Assembly: GCA_039196715.1 (NCBI GenBank)
Contig: JBCCUP010000048.1
Location: 1-35,297, forward strand
Reading direction: 5' to 3'
DNA length: 35,297 nucleotides
Source: Pseudomonadota bacterium
GTDB taxonomy: Bacteria > Pseudomonadota > Gammaproteobacteria > CALCKW01
This document shows positions 8,341 through 16,725 of this stretch, one piece after another. The first letter of the stretch is position 1, and each line of letters opens with the position of its first letter. Both the position numbers and the translations under genes were made by a program. The notes below the pieces were generated by a model. It searched no databases, was not told where the DNA came from, and saw only the letters and a list, made by a program, of their open reading frames with translations.

Positions 8341-8387
8341 ACAGTTTTAGCGATTGTCAACCGTAACAGTTTGAACGCGCTAAACTG
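8341..8387. promoter_or_regulatory. Candidate operator cluster between DUF1127 and mocR-type genes
   Basis: Two direct copies of a 12-mer, ACAGTTTTAGCG (8341-8352) and ACAGTTTGAACG (8366-8377), are spaced 25 bp start to start. A third, inverted copy (CAGTTTAGCG on the minus strand) lies at 8378-8387. The second and third copies form a CAGTTT-N9-AAACTG inverted repeat. On the minus strand a perfect TTGACA (8361-8356) lies between the copies and could be the -35 box of the DUF1127 gene. Regularly spaced direct repeats upstream of their own gene are typical of MocR regulators, so autoregulation is plausible. Confidence 0.45.
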
Positions 8388-8431
8388 GTTGCCAGATCCA
8401 CTTAAATTGCATCCATACTGCTGAATACCGC

Positions 8432-9862
8432 ATGCAAGAACACGGCAAACACCTGTACGAAAAAGTGGCAGAAGTGGTCGGAAATATGGTGCAAAGCGGC
8501 ACCCTCCGACCCGGCGAGAAAGTGCCGTCACTCCGGGCGCTGAGCCGCAAGCTCAAGGTCAGCGTCGCCACCGTCATGCAGGCCTACCTGCTGCTCGAGA
8601 ACCGCGGCCTGATCGAGTCTCGCCCACAGTCCGGTTTTTATGTGAAAGTCAGCCGCGAACGGCTCCCGCCGCCTCGGCAGAAACGCAACCGCACCCAGGC
8701 CCCGCGCAAGGTGCAATTCGGCAACACGGTCGAGACGATCTTCGGCCTGGCCAACCAGCCCGACGTGGTGCCGCTCGGCGTCGCCAACCCCGCGCCCGCG
8801 CTCTTGCCGGTCGCCGCGCTCGGCCGCGCCGTGCGCGATGTCATGGCGCGCCAGAGCGCGCACGCGATCAGTTACGACTTCCCCCCGGGCGAACCGGAGC
8901 TGCGCCGCCAGATCGCGCTGCGCAGCGCGGACCTCGGCATCGAGGTCGACGCCGATGAGGTGTTGATCACCAACGGCGCCACCGAGGGTCTGATGGTCGC
9001 GCTGCAGAGCGTGGCCAACGCCGGCGACGTGATCGCCGTGGCTGCGCCGGCCTATTTCACCGTGCTGCAAATGATCGAAAAGCTCGGCATGCTCGTGGTC
9101 GAGGTCGAGTCGGACCCCCACACCGGCGTCGACCTGTTCGCGCTGGAGGGTTGGCTCGAACGCGAGGCCATTGCCGCCATGGTGGTGTGGCCGAATTTCG
9201 CCAACCCCACCGGCGCGCTGATGTCGGATGAGAACAAGGCGGCGCTGGTGCGGCTGTGCAACGCGCACAACACGCCATTGATCGAGGACGACGTGATGGG
9301 CGACCTGTCCTTCTCGGGCGATCGACCGCGCAACTGCAAGGCCTTTGACACCGGGGGCACGGTCATCACCGTGTCGTCCTTTTCCAAGACACTGGCGCCG
9401 GGCTTTCGCATCGGCTGGACACTCGGCGGGCACTACCACGCCGACCTCATGCAGCAAAAGCAACTCAACAGCTCGGCCGCCAACAGCCTGAGTCAGCTCG
9501 CGGTCTCGCGCTTTCTCAAGGAGGGCCACTACGACCGCCACCTGGTGCGCTTGCGGCGCGCGTACCAGCAGCAGGTGCAGCACCTGCGCTTCGGCATCGC
9601 CGAACACTTCCCGGAGGGCACCCGCGTGTCGGACCCGAGCGGCGGCTTCGTCGTCTGGGTCGAACTGCCCTCGCAGGTGGACTCCCAGACCGTCTACGAC
9701 AAGGCGCTGCGCGCCGGCATCAGTGTGACCCCCGGGTTGCTCTTCTCCTCGACCGGGCGGTACAACAACTACCTCCGGCTCTGCGCCGGCCACCCGTGGA
9801 GCGACGCCATGCAGAACGGCATCGAGACCCTCGGCCGCATCGTCGGTCGCCTGGCCGCGTGA
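8432..9862 (+). CDS. MocR-type transcriptional regulator (GntR wHTH fused to aminotransferase domain)
   Basis: 476 residues with two domains. Residues 1-75 are a GntR-type winged helix (LRPGEKVPSLRALSRKLKVS, then the VATVMQAYLLLENRGLIESRPQSGFYV wing). A proline- and arginine-rich linker follows (about 78-92). Residues 100-476 form a fold type I aminotransferase domain with NPTG (259-262), the EDD motif (286-288) and PLP Lys319 in SSFSKTLAPGFRIGW. These proteins sense PLP or amino-acid-linked ligands and regulate vitamin B6, amino-acid or transport genes. The next three genes (CAP lipoprotein, C-S lyase, EamA exporter) follow on the same strand, the first with a 4-nt overlap, so they are candidate targets together with the divergent DUF1127 gene. 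Confidence 0.9.
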   Translation: MQEHGKHLYEKVAEVVGNMVQSGTLRPGEKVPSLRALSRKLKVSVATVMQAYLLLENRGLIESRPQSGFYVKVSRERLPPPRQKRNRTQAPRKVQFGNTVETIFGLANQPDVVPLGVANPAPALLPVAALGRAVRDVMARQSAHAISYDFPPGEPELRRQIALRSADLGIEVDADEVLITNGATEGLMVALQSVANAGDVIAVAAPAYFTVLQMIEKLGMLVVEVESDPHTGVDLFALEGWLEREAIAAMVVWPNFANPTGALMSDENKAALVRLCNAHNTPLIEDDVMGDLSFSGDRPRNCKAFDTGGTVITVSSFSKTLAPGFRIGWTLGGHYHADLMQQKQLNSSAANSLSQLAVSRFLKEGHYDRHLVRLRRAYQQQVQHLRFGIAEHFPEGTRVSDPSGGFVVWVELPSQVDSQTVYDKALRAGISVTPGLLFSSTGRYNNYLRLCAGHPWSDAMQNGIETLGRIVGRLAA

Positions 9863-10446
9863 ACACCCGCGCGGCCGCCACAATCGCCCTGAGCCTGGCA
9901 CTGGTCGGTTGCGACGAGGCGAGCGTCTCGGGCTGCCTCGGCCCGCTGTGTTTCGTCGGCAGCACCGAGAGCGCGTGCGACGAACTCGGCCACTGCCTCT
10001 GCCCGACCGCCGACACACTGGACGCGGCGGTCGCAAGCACCGTGAGCGCTGTTCGGGCGACGGCCCGCAGCTGCGGCACGCTCGGCTTCAACCCGACGGC
10101 GGGCGTGGCCTGGAACGCCACCCTCGACCTCGCCGCGACGAACCACGCCGACGACATGCGCGCCTTTCAGTTCACCGACCCGACCGGCTCGGATGGTCTG
10201 AGCGTGACCGACCGCGTGGCCGCGGTGGCCACCCCGACCTTCCCGTACGACCGAACGCTGCACCAGCTCGTCGCCGAGGGCAAACCGTCGCTCGATGCGG
10301 TGATCAACACCTGGCTCGACACGCCCGCCGCGTGCGCCAGCCTGATGGCCGTGGACGTGTCTCAGGTCGGCATCGCCTGCGCGGGCAACACGGCGGTCAC
10401 GGCGCGCGAACCGAACCGCTGGAGCCTCGTACTGGGCGGAGACTGA
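9859..10446 (+). CDS. CAP (SCP/PR-1-like) domain lipoprotein
   Basis: 195-residue predicted lipoprotein starting at GTG 9859, which overlaps the regulator's stop as GTGA. The hydrophobic signal ends in LVGC, with Cys18 as the lipidation site. A cysteine-rich segment follows (CLGPLCFVG, CDELGHCLC). A CAP-like domain is indicated by WNATLDLAATNHADDM, FTDPTGSDGLSVTDRV and a C-terminal WSLVLG strand. The second catalytic-type histidine expected in 'F.H.G..G' is not seen (FTDPTGSDG). Secreted CAP proteins have varied or unknown roles. Its place between a regulator and a PLP lyase is unexplained. Confidence 0.7.
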   Translation: MNTRAAATIALSLALVGCDEASVSGCLGPLCFVGSTESACDELGHCLCPTADTLDAAVASTVSAVRATARSCGTLGFNPTAGVAWNATLDLAATNHADDMRAFQFTDPTGSDGLSVTDRVAAVATPTFPYDRTLHQLVAEGKPSLDAVINTWLDTPAACASLMAVDVSQVGIACAGNTAVTAREPNRWSLVLGGD

Positions 10447-10490
10447 ACTGGTACCATCGACCGTTTGCAGACTGCACGAGGACCCGCCGG

Positions 10491-11654
10491 GTGGATTTCA
10501 GCTCCGAGATAGACCGCCGCAACAGCGACAGCGCGAAATGGCGCCTCTACAAGGACCGCGACATCATCCCGCTGTGGGTGGCCGACATGGACTTTCCGGT
10601 GGCGCCCGAGATTGCCGCGGCCCTGCAGGCCCGGCTCGACCACGGGGTATTCGGCTACGCAGACGCGACCGAGTCGGTGGTCGAAGCCACCCTGAAGCAC
10701 CTCCAGGACGACTACGGCTGGACCGTGGACCCGAATTGGCTGGTGTGGTTGCCCGGTGTGGTACCGGGCCTCGCGATGGCCTGTCGCACCTGCTGCGACG
10801 CCGGCGATTCCGTGCTGGTGTCCTCGCCGGTCTACTACCCGTTCCTGGTGGTGCCGGAGGTCGCCGAGCGCACCGTCTGCGACGTGCCGCTCAAGCGCGA
10901 GGACAACGGCCACTGGCACTACGACCTCGACGCGCTCGAGCGGGCGGCAGCCGACCCGCGGGCGCGCATGATCATCCTGTGTTCCCCGCACAACCCGGTC
11001 GGACGCGTCTACTCGCCCGACGAGCTCGCCGCCGTGGTCGAGATCGCGGCGCGCCACGGCCTCACTGTCGTGTCCGATGAAATCCACGACGGCCTGGTGC
11101 TTGAACCGGGTGTGTCGTTCACACCGACCGCGATGGCTGCGCCAGCACACGCCGAGCGCATGATCACGCTGATGAGCCCGAGCAAGACCTTCAACCTCGC
11201 CGGCCTGAACGCCTCCTACGCGGTGATTCCCGACGAAGACACCCGCACGCGTTTCCGTCGTCACATGATGGGACCGGTGATCCGACCGAGCCCCTTTGCC
11301 CTGGTCGCGAGCGAGGCCGCATACCGCGACGGCGGCGCCTGGCGCGCCAAACTGATCGAGACGCTTCGGGCCAACCGCGACCGGCTGCTCGCCGCGGTCA
11401 ACGCCCTGCCCGGCGTGCACATGGACCCGATGGCGGCCACCTACCTCGGCTGGATCGACGTCAGCGCCCTGCGGCTCAATGACGCACCGTCGTGGTTCGA
11501 GGACAAGGGCCTGGGTTTCTCACCCGGTGCGCCGTTCGGCGACGACCGCTTCGTGCGGTGGAACTTCGGCTGCCCGGCCGCCACGTTGGACCGCGCGATC
11601 GCGCGGTTCGAGACGGCGGTGTCCGAGCGCGCGCGCGAACTTGGCCTCCGCTGA
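10491..11654 (+). CDS. MalY/PatB family PLP-dependent C-S beta-lyase
   Basis: 387 residues. PLP enzyme of the MalY/PatB branch, which cleaves cystathionine, cysteine or S-conjugates to pyruvate, ammonia and a thiol. Diagnostic segments are PLWVADMDFPVAPEI (27-41), GVFGYAD (52-58), VSSPVYYPF (110-118), SPHNPVGRVYS (165-175), SDEIHDGL (195-202) and Lys232 in MSPSKTFNLAGLNAS. RWNFGCP near the end is also typical. The start is GTG 10491 with GAGGA about ten bases upstream; earlier in-frame codons lie inside the previous gene's span. It lies downstream of the MocR-type regulator and CAP lipoprotein and 51 nt before an EamA transporter. Confidence 0.9.
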   Translation: MDFSSEIDRRNSDSAKWRLYKDRDIIPLWVADMDFPVAPEIAAALQARLDHGVFGYADATESVVEATLKHLQDDYGWTVDPNWLVWLPGVVPGLAMACRTCCDAGDSVLVSSPVYYPFLVVPEVAERTVCDVPLKREDNGHWHYDLDALERAAADPRARMIILCSPHNPVGRVYSPDELAAVVEIAARHGLTVVSDEIHDGLVLEPGVSFTPTAMAAPAHAERMITLMSPSKTFNLAGLNASYAVIPDEDTRTRFRRHMMGPVIRPSPFALVASEAAYRDGGAWRAKLIETLRANRDRLLAAVNALPGVHMDPMAATYLGWIDVSALRLNDAPSWFEDKGLGFSPGAPFGDDRFVRWNFGCPAATLDRAIARFETAVSERARELGLR

Positions 11655-11705
11655 CCCACAAGCGGGCCGAGCGCGCCCGGTCACCCGCCAGCAGCGGCCG
11701 CGCTG

Positions 11706-12584
11706 ATGCCGCTCTGGATCACCTGCACGTTGCTCGCGGCCGGCCTGCAGGCCGTGCGCACCGCGGCGCAGAAGCAGCTTGCGACCACCCTCTCACCGAT
11801 GGGCGCAACAGCCGCGCGCTACGTGTTCGGACTGCCGGTCGCGGCGGCCTACCTCGGCGTCCTGCTCGTCAGCCAGGGCGACAGTGTGCCGTCGCTCAAC
11901 GGCCGCTTTGCCGCCTTTGCCATCGCCTCGGGGGCGCTGCAGATCTTCGCCACCGCGGCGATGATCACGGTGTTCTCACGCCGGAACTTTGCCGTCGGCA
12001 CGGCCTTCGCCAAGACCGAAGCGCTGCAGTCGGCACTCTTCGGATTCATCTTCTTCGGCGCTGCGCTTGGCGCACTGGACTGGGCCGCCGTCGCCATCGG
12101 CGTGGCCGGCATGCTCGCACTCAGCGCCAACCAGATTGCCGGCGGAAAGTGGCGCAACCCGAGCACGCTTTACGGCATCGCCAGCGGCGCCGCCTTCGGC
12201 TTCACGGCCCTCTGGCTGCGGGAGGCGAGCCTCGCGCTCGACGGCAGCCCGCTGGTGACAGCGGCGACCACACTGGTGTTCATGGTCGCGGTGCAGACCG
12301 CCATGTGCGTCGCCTGGCTGGCCCTGCGCGAGCCCGGCCAGCTGCGCGCGTTGGCGCAGCGCCACCGCGTCGGGTGGTTCGTTGGGCTCACCAGTGCACT
12401 TGGCTCCGCGGGCTGGTTCACCGCCATGACACTCGAGAACGTCGCCTTGGTGAAAACGGTCGGACAGATCGAAATCCTGTTCACACTCGCGATCACGCGG
12501 CGTTTCTTCAAGGAGGCGATCAGCGGCGTCGAATACCTCGGCATCGCACTCGTGGTGTTGAGCGTGGTGCTGGTGGTGGTTTGA
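11706..12584 (+). CDS. EamA/DMT family transporter
   Basis: 292-residue inner-membrane protein of the drug/metabolite transporter superfamily, with about ten hydrophobic segments in two related EamA halves. Typical segments are the N-terminal LWITCTLLAAGLQAVRTAAQKQL, an FAKTEALQSALFGFIFFGAAL stretch ending the first half, and NVALVKTVGQIEILFTLAITRRFFKEAIS with EYLGIALVVLSVVLVVV at the end. Members export amino acids, metabolites or nucleoside-like compounds. Position after a C-S lyase suggests an amino-acid or sulfur metabolite, by inference only. It converges on the GDYXXLXY gene with a 20-nt gap and no clear terminator. Confidence 0.85.
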   Translation: MPLWITCTLLAAGLQAVRTAAQKQLATTLSPMGATAARYVFGLPVAAAYLGVLLVSQGDSVPSLNGRFAAFAIASGALQIFATAAMITVFSRRNFAVGTAFAKTEALQSALFGFIFFGAALGALDWAAVAIGVAGMLALSANQIAGGKWRNPSTLYGIASGAAFGFTALWLREASLALDGSPLVTAATTLVFMVAVQTAMCVAWLALREPGQLRALAQRHRVGWFVGLTSALGSAGWFTAMTLENVALVKTVGQIEILFTLAITRRFFKEAISGVEYLGIALVVLSVVLVVV

Positions 12585-12604
12585 GCCAACGACGGCGCCC
12601 GACT

Positions 12605-13138
12605 TCAGCGCGTTAGGCGTGTCTCGACATCACGGAGCGCCGCAGCGCCGTTTGCGGTGACGCTGATCACTGCCACGCCGCCGGCACGCAACTCGCGCTC
12701 GAGCCGGAGCGCTGTCGCCTTCGGGGCAAAGAACGCCTCGATGTTCGGCAGCGTGATGCCCGGCGGTTCGTCGGCGCCTCGGCTGCGCTGGTGGTCGATA
12801 CGCCCACGCACGAACAGGCCCGTTTCGGGTGGCGCCAACGCTGCGTCGGTCCAGACATGCAGACCCTCCCCGCCCGGCACCAGGCTCAGGTAGACGACCT
12901 CGCCGTGCCGCAGGGCGTCCCAATCGGGCGACAACGTCTCCGCGGCGGCGTCCGTGTCGTAGCGTAGGATCGCGTAGTTGCCGCGAAACAGCGAACGCGG
13001 ATCCACCGGCACGGTCGCGACGCGAACGGTCTCGCCGGTCCAAAGCGGCAACGCCGCGCCAACCTGCATGCCGACCAGCACGGCCACCTGCAGCAACACG
13101 GCGGCAACCAGCCCGGCGACGGTACGCGCACGGCTCAC
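12605..13138 (-). CDS. GDYXXLXY domain membrane-anchored protein
   Basis: 177 residues. One N-terminal membrane helix (TVAGLVAAVLLQVAVLVGMQ) precedes an extracytoplasmic domain containing PVDPRSLFRGNYAILRY, the family's GDYxxLxY motif with Asn in place of Asp. The start is GTG 13138, which overlaps the stop of the DUF2157 gene as GTGA, so the two are translationally coupled. DUF2157 and GDYXXLXY genes are commonly paired. The function is unknown; an envelope role is likely. No catalytic residues can be identified. Confidence 0.8.
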   Translation of the reverse strand: MSRARTVAGLVAAVLLQVAVLVGMQVGAALPLWTGETVRVATVPVDPRSLFRGNYAILRYDTDAAAETLSPDWDALRHGEVVYLSLVPGGEGLHVWTDAALAPPETGLFVRGRIDHQRSRGADEPPGITLPNIEAFFAPKATALRLERELRAGGVAVISVTANGAAALRDVETRLTR

Positions 13139-14445
13139 GTGTCGTCCCCGAGGCGCTGACGGGTGCGCCAATACCGCGCCGCACCCAGCAGCACGCAGGC
13201 CATGACGATGAACAGCGCCGCCGTGCCGACGTAGTCGCCAATCAGGTCGATGTACCGCAACAAGGCCAGCAGCACGATGGCCGCAACCCCGAGAAAGAAG
13301 GCTTGCGATTCCCCGTCGCGCACACCCGCGACGACGAGCCAGACCGCGAAGGCGACGATCACGAGGTTGCTCAGCACCTGAAACGCCAGCGCGTGTTCAG
13401 GCTCGGCGAGGTTCGCAACCGCGGCAAACACCGCCATGGCCGACCCGACCGCCGCGCTGACGGGGACCGCCTTGCCGACACGCTGGCCCACGAGCAGCGC
13501 CGCCACGGCCAACACCGCAACCACAGCCCACATACTGCCCTGGTGCGCCCAGTCCGCACGGATCAGGCTACGCCAGGGACCGTGGTAACTCAGCACGAAG
13601 AGGGTGAAGAGCGCGAAGCGCAGAATCCAGAGCGAGAGCACCGTGGCGTAGTCCCGCGCCGTGCTGCCCGGCTGCGCGTTGAGTCCGTGCGAGACGGCGT
13701 AGGCCAGCGCAAAATACGCGACGCCCACCGGCAGCTGTTCGGCGTGCCAGGCCAACCCGGTGGGACCGTCGGCCCAGTGGGCACTGAGCGAAGCCTCGAG
13801 CCAGAAGCCGAGGCTACCGACGAGCGCGAGAAACAGCAACACGCTGCGCCGCCCTGCCCACAGCACGTACCCCGCCGACACCAGAAAGAGCGCAAAGGTC
13901 ATCGGGTAGTACCCGAGCTGCAATTCAATGAACGACCAGATCGCCGCGAGGCACAACACCAGCAGCGCGAGACCGGGGCTGCGCAGCAACAGCGCGGCCG
14001 GCAGGCCGCCCAACGCCCACCAGAACACCCCGTCGGGCATGTGTTCGCCGAGGTGGTAGATCTGGGCGATCAGGATGATCGACGCACCGTACACCAGGGT
14101 GCCGAGACCGAACAGGCGCTCGGCCGCGCGGTCCCGACCGCGCTGAAACAGCCAGAGCGCAGCCCCGTTGACCGCGACGGTCAGGCACAGCAGCCCGCCC
14201 ATGCGCAACGCTCTCGGCAGCGTGTCCCAGTTGGCGCTGAGCAGCGTAATCAAGGCCAGGCCAATGAAGCCGTAGCCGAGCACAACCAGCACGCGGTAGC
14301 CGCGCGCGGCCTGGCTGGCAACCGAGTAGTCGGCCCCGTAGACCGCACAGATGGCCTCGGCCTGCTGCCGTGTGATCAGGCCCTGTTCAACCCACTGTGC
14401 GCTCTCGCGTGCGAGGTCGTTTTTTAACAGGCGAATCAGTCGCAT
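13135..14445 (-). CDS. DUF2157 polytopic membrane protein
   Basis: 436 residues. The N-terminal cytoplasmic DUF2157 region (residues 1-60) contains SAQWVEQGLITRQQAEAIC. It is followed by about a dozen hydrophobic helices to the C-terminus, including LVVLGYGFIGLALITLLSANW, VYGASIILIAQIYHLGEHMPDG and LLALLRYIDLIGDYVGTAALFIV. The LIAQIYHL and RYIDLIGDYVGT segments are family hallmarks. The role is unknown. I start at ATG 14445; a GTG six codons earlier has no ribosome-binding site. The GDYXXLXY gene is coupled downstream. A weak promoter-like pair (TCGACA, 16 nt, AATAAC on the minus strand) may lie in 14506-14535. Confidence 0.82.
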   Translation of the reverse strand: MRLIRLLKNDLARESAQWVEQGLITRQQAEAICAVYGADYSVASQAARGYRVLVVLGYGFIGLALITLLSANWDTLPRALRMGGLLCLTVAVNGAALWLFQRGRDRAAERLFGLGTLVYGASIILIAQIYHLGEHMPDGVFWWALGGLPAALLLRSPGLALLVLCLAAIWSFIELQLGYYPMTFALFLVSAGYVLWAGRRSVLLFLALVGSLGFWLEASLSAHWADGPTGLAWHAEQLPVGVAYFALAYAVSHGLNAQPGSTARDYATVLSLWILRFALFTLFVLSYHGPWRSLIRADWAHQGSMWAVVAVLAVAALLVGQRVGKAVPVSAAVGSAMAVFAAVANLAEPEHALAFQVLSNLVIVAFAVWLVVAGVRDGESQAFFLGVAAIVLLALLRYIDLIGDYVGTAALFIVMACVLLGAARYWRTRQRLGDDT

Positions 14446-14588
14446 GGCGGTGCCCGCCCCCACGGAAGGAGTGACCGACCAGCGGGGCGCGTTGGACCGC
14501 CGCAGCCGTTATTGCAAGCCTAGGCCGAATGTCGAGGGCTGACAATACACCAGATGGGTCACACCGGACGGGCGACGTCCGCGTCCGT

Positions 14589-15146
14589 TCAGTGCGCCGG
14601 CAGCGTGAGCTCGCCGCTGTCGAGGGCCTCGAGCAAGGACACCGTCATGCGCGCCGTGGCACCCCAGAGGTTCTCGCCGTCGTAGTCCTTGAAATACACC
14701 ACCGGCCGGTTGCGCCAGAGACGGCTCCAGCGGTTCTCAGGCTCGCGCAGCCACGCGAGCGGCATGCTGAACAGCCGCGCCACCTCGGCCGTTTGCAAGA
14801 CCGGTTCGAACTCGCCGTCGAGCACAGCGACCACCGGCGTCACAACGTAGCCGGTGCTGGTGTCGCTGTCGGGCAGGTGCATGAGCACGTGCAGCTTCTC
14901 ACGTGGCAAGCCGATTTCTTCTTCTGCCTCGCGCAGCGCGGTGTCGGTCATGTCGGTGTCACCGGCCTCGACGCGTCCACCGGGGAAGGCCACTTGCCCG
15001 CTGTGGCGGTCGTCGTTGCGCGTGCTGCGCCGGATGAACAACACGTGCCAGGCGCCGGCCTTGCGGGTGAGCACAATCAGAACAGCGGCGAGCGACGGAG
15101 CGGCGTGCGTGTTGGTGTCGGCGGCGCGGGGAGACGGGGACATCAT
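14589..15146 (-). CDS. Nudix hydrolase, CoA pyrophosphatase (NudL/YeaB) type
   Basis: 185 residues. The CoA-specific signature upstream of the Nudix box is present: VLFIRRSTRNDDRHSGQVAFPGGR. The Nudix box follows as GGRVEAGDTDMTDTALREAEEEIGL, with the REAEEEIG core that binds the metal ions. The family hydrolyses coenzyme A and acyl-CoA to 3',5'-ADP and phosphopantetheine. The C-terminal FKDYDGENLWGATARM matches the family's 'IWGATA' motif. Two adjacent ATG codons (15146 and 15143) could start it. A TATAGT element lies just 5 nt upstream, so the leader may be very short. Confidence 0.88.
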   Translation of the reverse strand: MMSPSPRAADTNTHAAPSLAAVLIVLTRKAGAWHVLFIRRSTRNDDRHSGQVAFPGGRVEAGDTDMTDTALREAEEEIGLPREKLHVLMHLPDSDTSTGYVVTPVVAVLDGEFEPVLQTAEVARLFSMPLAWLREPENRWSRLWRNRPVVYFKDYDGENLWGATARMTVSLLEALDSGELTLPAH

Positions 15147-15211
15147 CTGACTATAGCGCCTCACGCAGCCGGGGGAGTTACCCCTTGGGAACCGGCAACG
15201 CCCGAAGAGTT

Positions 15212-15241
15212 CAGCCCTGGCGGCAACAGCGCACAGGGCTG
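15212..15241 (-). other. Hairpin downstream of glutathione reductase gene
   Basis: CAGCCCTG and CAGGGCTG form a perfect 8-bp stem around a 14-nt loop, 41 nt after the gor stop on the minus strand. There is no T-run, so it is a weak terminator candidate or an RNA-stability hairpin. The rest of 15147-15282 shows nothing else firm. Confidence 0.4.
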
Positions 15242-15282
15242 ATGAAGCGCGACAACGCTGTCGCACGGCGCCGCAGCGTGGC

Positions 15283-16647
15283 CTACCGCATGGTCACGAG
15301 TTCTTCCGAGCTGGTCGGGTGAATCGCCACCGTGTCGTCAAAATCGGCCTTGGTGGCGCCCATGCGCACAGCAACCGAGAAGCCCTGGACCATCTCGTCG
15401 ACACCGTGGCCGATCGCGTGCACTCCGACGATCTTCTCGTCGTCACCCACGGTGACCAGCTTCATCGCCGTGGGCGGCGCGCTGTCCTCGAAGGTGTCGA
15501 TCATCGGCGTGAACCGCGTCTGGTAGACCGTGACCGCGGCGTCGCCGTACTCGGCACGTGCCTCGGGCTCGGTCAGACCGACCGTGCCGATTGGCGGGTG
15601 CGAAAACACCACCGTGGCGATGTTGTTGTAGTCGAGTTTGCGCTCGGGCTTGCCACCGTAGAGCCGGTCGGCCAGACGGCGTCCGGCCGCGATCGCGACC
15701 GGGGTCAACTGGGCCCGGCCGGTGACGTCGCCGATCGCAAAGATGCCTTTTGCCTCCGTCTCCTGCCACGCGTCGGTCGGGATGTAGCCGCCTGCGTCGG
15801 TGGCAACACCGACCGCATCGAGGTTCAGCGACGCCGTCAGCGGGCGACGCCCGACCGCCCAGATGACTGCGTCGAAAGGCGCGAGCTCGCGCGCGGTATT
15901 CTCGACGACGATGCCGTCCGCAGTACGCGCGAGCGCGGTGGGCGTGCACCCGGTGACAAGTTCCACGCCCTGGTGTCCGAGCGATTCGACCAACGCGTCG
16001 GTGACCAGCGGGTCGAAATTGCGCAGCGGGGCGTGTTTTCGCACCAGCAGGCTCACGTCACTGCCGAACGCGCGCAGCACACCGGCGAGTTCCACGGCGA
16101 TGTAGCCTGCACCGACCACGGCCACGCGCTGCGGTCGGTTGACGAGCTCGAAGAAGCCGTCGGACGTCATGCCGAGCTCCGCGCCGGGGATATCGGGCAC
16201 GGTCGGTGTGCCACCGGTTGCGATCACCAGGTGGTCGGTGGTGTAGCGCTCGCCGTTGACCAGCACCGTGCCGCCCCCGTCCGGGTTTGCGCTCTCGAGC
16301 ACGGCGTCGCCGCGGATCGGTGTCACCTGATTGTCCGCGAGGTAGCCGTCGTACCAGGACTCGATGCCGCGGATGTTCGCCTCGCGTTTGGCGACCAGCG
16401 CACCCCAGTCGACGCCGTTGAGCGTGACGTCGATGGCGTACCCTTCGGCGCGCTTGATGGCGCTGAGCTGTTCGGCGCCGAACCACATCATCTTCTTCGG
16501 CACGCAGCCACGGATGACACAGGTGCCCCCCATCCGGTCGCGCTCGATCAACGCGGTACGGGCGCCGTAACTGGCGGCACGCTGCGCAACGGACAGTCCG
16601 CCGCTGCCGCCGCCGATGGCGATCAGGTCAAAGTGCTTGTCGGACAT
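15283..16647 (-). CDS. gor: Glutathione-disulfide reductase
   Basis: 454 residues, flavoprotein disulfide reductase using NADPH to reduce glutathione disulfide in the cytoplasm. The FAD site is [15 protein letters not shown] (10-24). The redox disulfide is [13 protein letters not shown] (40-52) with Cys43 and Cys48. The NADPH domain has [15 protein letters not shown], followed by [13 protein letters not shown] with the arginines that select the 2'-phosphate. [15 protein letters not shown] binds FAD. The C-terminal [11 protein letters not shown] carries the catalytic His/Glu of the partner subunit. The 'VIRGCVPKK' form is common in glutathione reductases, which supports this call over trypanothione, mercuric or dihydrolipoamide reductases. 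It is divergent from ubiA. Confidence 0.93.
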   Translation of the reverse strand: MSDKHFDLIAIGGGSGGLSVAQRAASYGARTALIERDRMGGTCVIRGCVPKKMMWFGAEQLSAIKRAEGYAIDVTLNGVDWGALVAKREANIRGIESWYDGYLADNQVTPIRGDAVLESANPDGGGTVLVNGERYTTDHLVIATGGTPTVPDIPGAELGMTSDGFFELVNRPQRVAVVGAGYIAVELAGVLRAFGSDVSLLVRKHAPLRNFDPLVTDALVESLGHQGVELVTGCTPTALARTADGIVVENTARELAPFDAVIWAVGRRPLTASLNLDAVGVATDAGGYIPTDAWQETEAKGIFAIGDVTGRAQLTPVAIAAGRRLADRLYGGKPERKLDYNNIATVVFSHPPIGTVGLTEPEARAEYGDAAVTVYQTRFTPMIDTFEDSAPPTAMKLVTVGDDEKIVGVHAIGHGVDEMVQGFSVAVRMGATKADFDDTVAIHPTSSEELVTMR

Positions 16648-16725
16648 GTCATCTTCGCTCGTGTGGTGGTGGTTCTTGGAGTTCTGGCATTATGGCGTGG
16701 CGCCCAATGCCCGCAACCTCAGCCC

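Noticed and set aside
8402-8419. A firm sigma-70 promoter for the mocR-type gene
   Set aside because: Candidate boxes (TTGCCA at 8389 and CATACT at 8414) are 19 nt apart and weak, so I did not list them as a promoter.
15319-16725. N-terminal extension of UbiA running antisense to gor
   Set aside because: The frame is open only by composition. UbiA similarity begins at ATG 16726, and gor on the other strand is unambiguous.
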